Source of the DNA: QHXW01 sp963752965
Lineage (GTDB): Bacteria > Acidobacteriota > Terriglobia > Bryobacterales > Bryobacteraceae
Direction of reading: 5' to 3'
DNA length: 64,000 bases
Assembly: GCA_963752965.1 (NCBI GenBank)
Contig: CAVWAJ010000006.1
Coordinates: 62,001-126,000 of the forward strand
This document shows, in pieces, positions 61,050 to 64,000 of the stretch. The number at the start of each line of letters is the position of its first letter. The first letter of the stretch is position 1. The notes below the pieces were generated by a model. It ran no database searches. It was not told the origin of the DNA and was given only the letters and a program-made list of their open reading frames with translations. Both the position numbers and the translations under genes were made by a program.

Positions 61050-61295
61050 CCGAGGGGCGTCTACGTGCCGCCGGTGCTGCGGTGCGTGGCGCGAGTGTGG
61101 GAAGTCGGAGGCGGCGGGGAACCAAGAATTGGGTAGCTAATAGGTTAAGAGTACTTGATCTTGTTTTGTTTTGGGCGCATGATCTTGTTGGAATTCACCC
61201 TCTTTCCTTCCTTTTAAGGGTCCCGGTTTCATCACCGAACGATAAAGCACTGCACAGTCTGCGGCTTCAGGCGGGAAGTGGCTCGGGAGAAGCAC

Positions 61296-61607
61296 ATGGC
61301 GCACAACCACGGTAATGACTATCAGGTCAAAATTGTTCACGAGGACGGAACTGAGGAACTGAGCGGGTGGATGAATAGTGAAGCGCGGGTGGCTCAGGCG
61401 ATGGCTGCGGTCCACAGGCCACAAGGCTGCGCTTACTGGCTCCGGGAACGGAACGTTGTCTGTCCCAACTGCCTAGATAGGGAACAGAGAATCCTGGAAT
61501 ATCCCCTTGCGGATATCCCGTCTCAACGATGCCGCCCACACGACTCCCGTTATCTGGTGACAGTGGGGTACAAGAGCCGGTACGAGCTGCTTGAGGTCAG
61601 ATATTGA
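61296..61607 (+). CDS. Small hypothetical protein with a CxxC motif
   Basis: The protein has 103 residues from ATG 61296 (MAHNHGNDYQVKIVHEDGTE) with GGGAGAA upstream. Beta-rich start, then NVVCPNCLDREQRILEYPLA and HDSRYLVTVGYKSRYELLEV. The CPNC pair could bind metal but a second pair is lacking. I recall similar unannotated proteins in Acidobacteriota. Function unknown. Confidence 0.65.
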   Translation: MAHNHGNDYQVKIVHEDGTEELSGWMNSEARVAQAMAAVHRPQGCAYWLRERNVVCPNCLDREQRILEYPLADIPSQRCRPHDSRYLVTVGYKSRYELLEVRY

Positions 61608-61674
61608 ACTTGATCCTCTGGGTGGACACCTACAGCTACCCAAGGCTTCAGATCCTAGATGACAGAGGTTTCTT

Positions 61675-62334
61675 ATGAAGAACGACGCAGATCTGCAGCA
61701 TGATGTTCAGGAGGAATTGCGTTGGGACCCCAGCATTCACGCCGCCGAGCAGATCGGCGTGTCCGTGAAGAACGGCGTTGTCGAACTCGACGGTCATGTT
61801 GACTTCGTCTGGGACAAATATGCTGCCGAGCGCGCCGCAATGCGCGTCGCCAAAGTCAAGGCGGTCGCGAGCGAAATCAAAGTCGACCCGCCCTCTTCGG
61901 CAATCCGAACGGATGAGGATATCGCGCACGCGGCGTCGAACCACCTAGATTGGAACGCGTTGGTGCCTAAGACCGTAAAGGTGCAGGTGACCGATGGCGT
62001 GGTCACGCTTCAGGGCACTGTCGATTGGCAGTACCAGAAAAAAGCGGCCGAGAACGGCCTCCTGCCGTTAATCGGCGTGAAAAGCATTCAGAACAAGATC
62101 ACGCTCAGCCCGAAGCCTAGCGCTAGCGCCGGCGGAGTCAAGATCAAGATCGAAGAAGCGTTGAAGCGTAACGCGGAGATCGATGCCAGCCATATCAAGG
62201 TCGAGACGTCTGATGGCACGGTGACGCTTCGTGGCAACGTCCGTTCCTGGGTGGAGCGGGAGGAAGCCGAACAAGCAGCTTGGGCGGCCCCGGGCGTCAC
62301 CAAAATCGACAACCGTCTCACGGTCAGTAGTTAA
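61675..62334 (+). CDS. Triple BON-domain protein
   Basis: The protein has 219 residues with three BON domains (~3-70, ~78-145, ~150-218), each with the V.V.[DN]GVV.L.G.V pattern: VSVKNGVVELDGHVDFVWDK, VQVTDGVVTLQGTVDWQYQK and VETSDGTVTLRGNVRSWVER. It lacks a signal peptide, so unlike OsmY it is cytosolic. BON proteins bind membranes or ligands and are often stress-induced. The neighbour is a site-2 protease in convergent orientation. Confidence 0.9.
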   Translation: MKNDADLQHDVQEELRWDPSIHAAEQIGVSVKNGVVELDGHVDFVWDKYAAERAAMRVAKVKAVASEIKVDPPSSAIRTDEDIAHAASNHLDWNALVPKTVKVQVTDGVVTLQGTVDWQYQKKAAENGLLPLIGVKSIQNKITLSPKPSASAGGVKIKIEEALKRNAEIDASHIKVETSDGTVTLRGNVRSWVEREEAEQAAWAAPGVTKIDNRLTVSS

Positions 62335-62507
62335 ATCGCGAATATCGGCTCAATCTTGACGACGGCACAGTCTAGGTGAAGGTGGCGCCTGGGCTGCCAG
62401 CTAGACGGACGCCTCCAACGAGCGAGAACAGTCAGCATTGAGATTCTGTGCTCCGCAATATGATGGAGAGTCACCTGCGGACTAGAACGAGTGTTTAGCA
62501 GCTTATG

Positions 62508-63629
62508 CTATTGCGCGGGTCGTACGGCCATTCCGATTCGTCCCGCCCGGGCATCAGCGCGCAGCGCAGACTGAAACATCAGGAACTCGCCGACGTTGTC
62601 CATCGTCAAGACACCGACCAGTTCCCCACCTTTGAGTACGGGCAAAGTGCGACAACGGCAGCCCTGAAGTCGAGCCAATGCGAGATCGAGCATCTCAGCG
62701 GGATCAGCGGTTTCGAATCGTTCCGTCATCGTTCCGGCAACTCGGGTCTCCGGACCCTTTTGCGCGAGACTCTTCAGGAGATCCTCTCTGGTCAACACGC
62801 CCACAAGTCGCTCCTGTTCCAGGACCGGAAAGTCGTGTTGAAAACCGGCGAGAACGTGTTCGATCGCTTCCTGCAGTGAGTTGCCTGGGGCTAGGCTGCG
62901 GAAGTCCGTAATCATTGCCTTACGAACAGGGATCCCGGCGAGTGCGGATTTCATCTGCACCGTGCTGGATTCGGCTGCCGCTCCCATCCAGACGAACAAC
63001 GCGATGAACACCAAGAACGGGTTATAGAATAGTCCGACCAACCCGAACACCAGCGCCACCGACTGGCCGACACTAGCAGCCACTTGCGTGGCGTGAACGT
63101 AGTCCATCCTCATGGCGAGCAGGGCGCGGAGGACTCGACCGCCGTCCATCGGAAAAGCCGGGACCATGTTGAACGTTGCCAGGACGACGTTAATCCACAT
63201 CAGCTTGGACAGGAAGTTTCCACCCGCCAGGCGGAAATCGGGAACCGTCAGCACTGCCGCTGTCAGCACGATTACGAGCAGCAGAAGTCCAGCCAAAACG
63301 ACGTTGACCGCTGGTCCCGCCAAGGCCACCAGAAGCTCCTGCTTGGGATCCTCAGGCATCCGTTCCAGGCGTGCGACGCCCCCGATTGGCAACAGTGTAA
63401 TATCGCGGGTGCGAATTCCGAAGCGCCGAGCGGTCAACGCGTGTCCCAGCTCGTGAAGGATTACGATGCCAAACAGTGCAACGATCAACGTTAAACCATT
63501 GATCACGTCCTCCATGCGCTGTCGCGGCAAGTAGTAGCTGACTCCCAGCCAAACCAGCAGAATCAAAAAGGTGGCGTGCATGTAGACATCGATCCCGAGA
63601 AGGCGACCGATGCGCCAGGACCACTTCAT
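62508..63629 (-). CDS. Site-2 protease family protein with two CBS domains
   Basis: The protein has 373 residues. Membrane metalloprotease core of family M50: zinc motif VILHELGHALTARRFG and the second zinc ligand in NMVPAFPMDGGRVLRALL, with about six TM helices in residues 10-220. Two CBS domains follow (~240-300, ~310-365: VRKAMITDFRSLAPGNSLQE, LVGVLTREDLLKSL, GGELVGVLTMDNVGEFL), which usually bind adenosine nucleotides and gate activity. This is the Rv/MJ0392-like group of S2P enzymes. Substrate unknown. Confidence 0.92.
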   Translation of the reverse strand: MKWSWRIGRLLGIDVYMHATFLILLVWLGVSYYLPRQRMEDVINGLTLIVALFGIVILHELGHALTARRFGIRTRDITLLPIGGVARLERMPEDPKQELLVALAGPAVNVVLAGLLLLVIVLTAAVLTVPDFRLAGGNFLSKLMWINVVLATFNMVPAFPMDGGRVLRALLAMRMDYVHATQVAASVGQSVALVFGLVGLFYNPFLVFIALFVWMGAAAESSTVQMKSALAGIPVRKAMITDFRSLAPGNSLQEAIEHVLAGFQHDFPVLEQERLVGVLTREDLLKSLAQKGPETRVAGTMTERFETADPAEMLDLALARLQGCRCRTLPVLKGGELVGVLTMDNVGEFLMFQSALRADARAGRIGMAVRPAQ

Positions 63630-63832
63630 CTCGTCCTCCCTACCCCGGGACCGTGTTCCCCCCGGCGTGACTGGGTACCCGCATCAGCCATCGCACAGGA
63701 GCCAGTTACAGGCCTAAACCGGTAAGAAGTCTTCCCCGGTGTCACACCAAGGACAGCGGCCCGGCCCTTTTTGGTTGGCTTTTCGCTTTGATTACACTTG
63801 GCCTCGCTGGCAGGATACGATTATGACACTGG

Positions 63833-64000
63833 ATGCGCTGCGGCGAAAAGGACCGGTTGCTGGAGGAGTACGCAGCCACAGCTCGCGAGTTTTGCGAAGC
63901 CGTTGAGCAACTGCGAAAGTGCAGCAACGAAGTCGAAGCATTCATCCGCGCCCTTGACCAGACCGGACGGGTTCACCGCAGGTGCGAACGATCACGCATC
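63833..64000 (+). CDS. Small coiled-coil protein, 3' end outside the window
   Basis: ATG 63833 opens a frame that continues to the end of the window: MRCGEKDRLLEEYAATAREF, CEAVEQLRKCSNEVEAFIRA and so on, highly helical. Short proteins beginning MRCxEKxRLLxEY are frequent and unannotated in Acidobacteriota (from memory). Function unknown. Confidence 0.55.
   Translation, partial: MRCGEKDRLLEEYAATAREFCEAVEQLRKCSNEVEAFIRALDQTGRVHRRCERSRI

Noticed and set aside
1..64000. CRISPR array or classical defence island
   Set aside because: No regularly spaced repeats or cas, restriction, CBASS or retron-type genes were seen.

Overview
The window looks like a chromosome segment of a GC-rich environmental bacterium, most likely an Acidobacteriota member of the Solibacter/Bryobacter type. 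This is an inference from gene style: PD40 propeller proteins, tandem ThuA and Tat-exported Gfo/Idh/MocA proteins, DUF5009-like membrane proteins and many mixed IS families. No rRNA or phylogenetic marker was used. Both ends cut a gene.

Layout. 1-9.2 kb: end of a PD40 beta-propeller gene, a frameshifted tyrosine recombinase, a STAS protein, then a six-gene plus-strand cassette (VgrG, two spike-like proteins, a DUF6931-like protein, PAAR, a C39-type peptidase with zinc ribbons). It looks like an orphan type VI tip and effector cassette. 9.5-17.5 kb: insertion-sequence cluster (IS256, ISL3 nested in an IS110 relic, IS630, a truncated rve-type IS) around a small methyltransferase and a DUF5009-like membrane protein. 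17.5-24.4 kb: cytidine deaminase, then sugar genes (TIM-barrel isomerase, double ThuA protein, Gfo/Idh/MocA oxidoreductase) convergent with a four-carbon acid-sugar kinase/PdxA2 pair. 24.5-33 kb: second IS256 copy, decayed genes, tRNA-Val(CAC) overlapped by an integrase gene, and the wreck of a mobilisable element (IS630 scrap, truncated ORF, IS256 scrap, IS3, ribbon-helix-helix mobilisation protein, truncated relaxase).

33-48.4 kb (minus strand): a tightly coupled operon for a Hyf-like group 4 membrane [NiFe]-hydrogenase with three antiporter-like subunits. It is headed by an FdhF-like molybdopterin protein, sulfhydrogenase-type beta and gamma subunits and a HycI-type protease. Upstream lie a cyclic-nucleotide-binding protein without HTH and a fused relic of an HdrC-like protein and a second hydrogenase protease. 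48.8-56.2 kb (plus strand): citrate synthase, isocitrate dehydrogenase, malate dehydrogenase and 2-oxoglutarate:ferredoxin oxidoreductase (korDABC), followed by a MarR regulator with a Cys-rich tail. H2, NAD(P)H and ferredoxin metabolism are thus encoded back to back.

56.4-64 kb: IS-disrupted genes, a secreted TPR-like protein, an rve-type transposase, a triple-BON protein, a site-2 protease with CBS domains and the start of a small coiled-coil protein.

The most interesting observations are the hybrid hydrogenase operon, whose FdhF-like subunit appears to lack the formate-oxidising residues, and the modular VgrG/C39 cassette.
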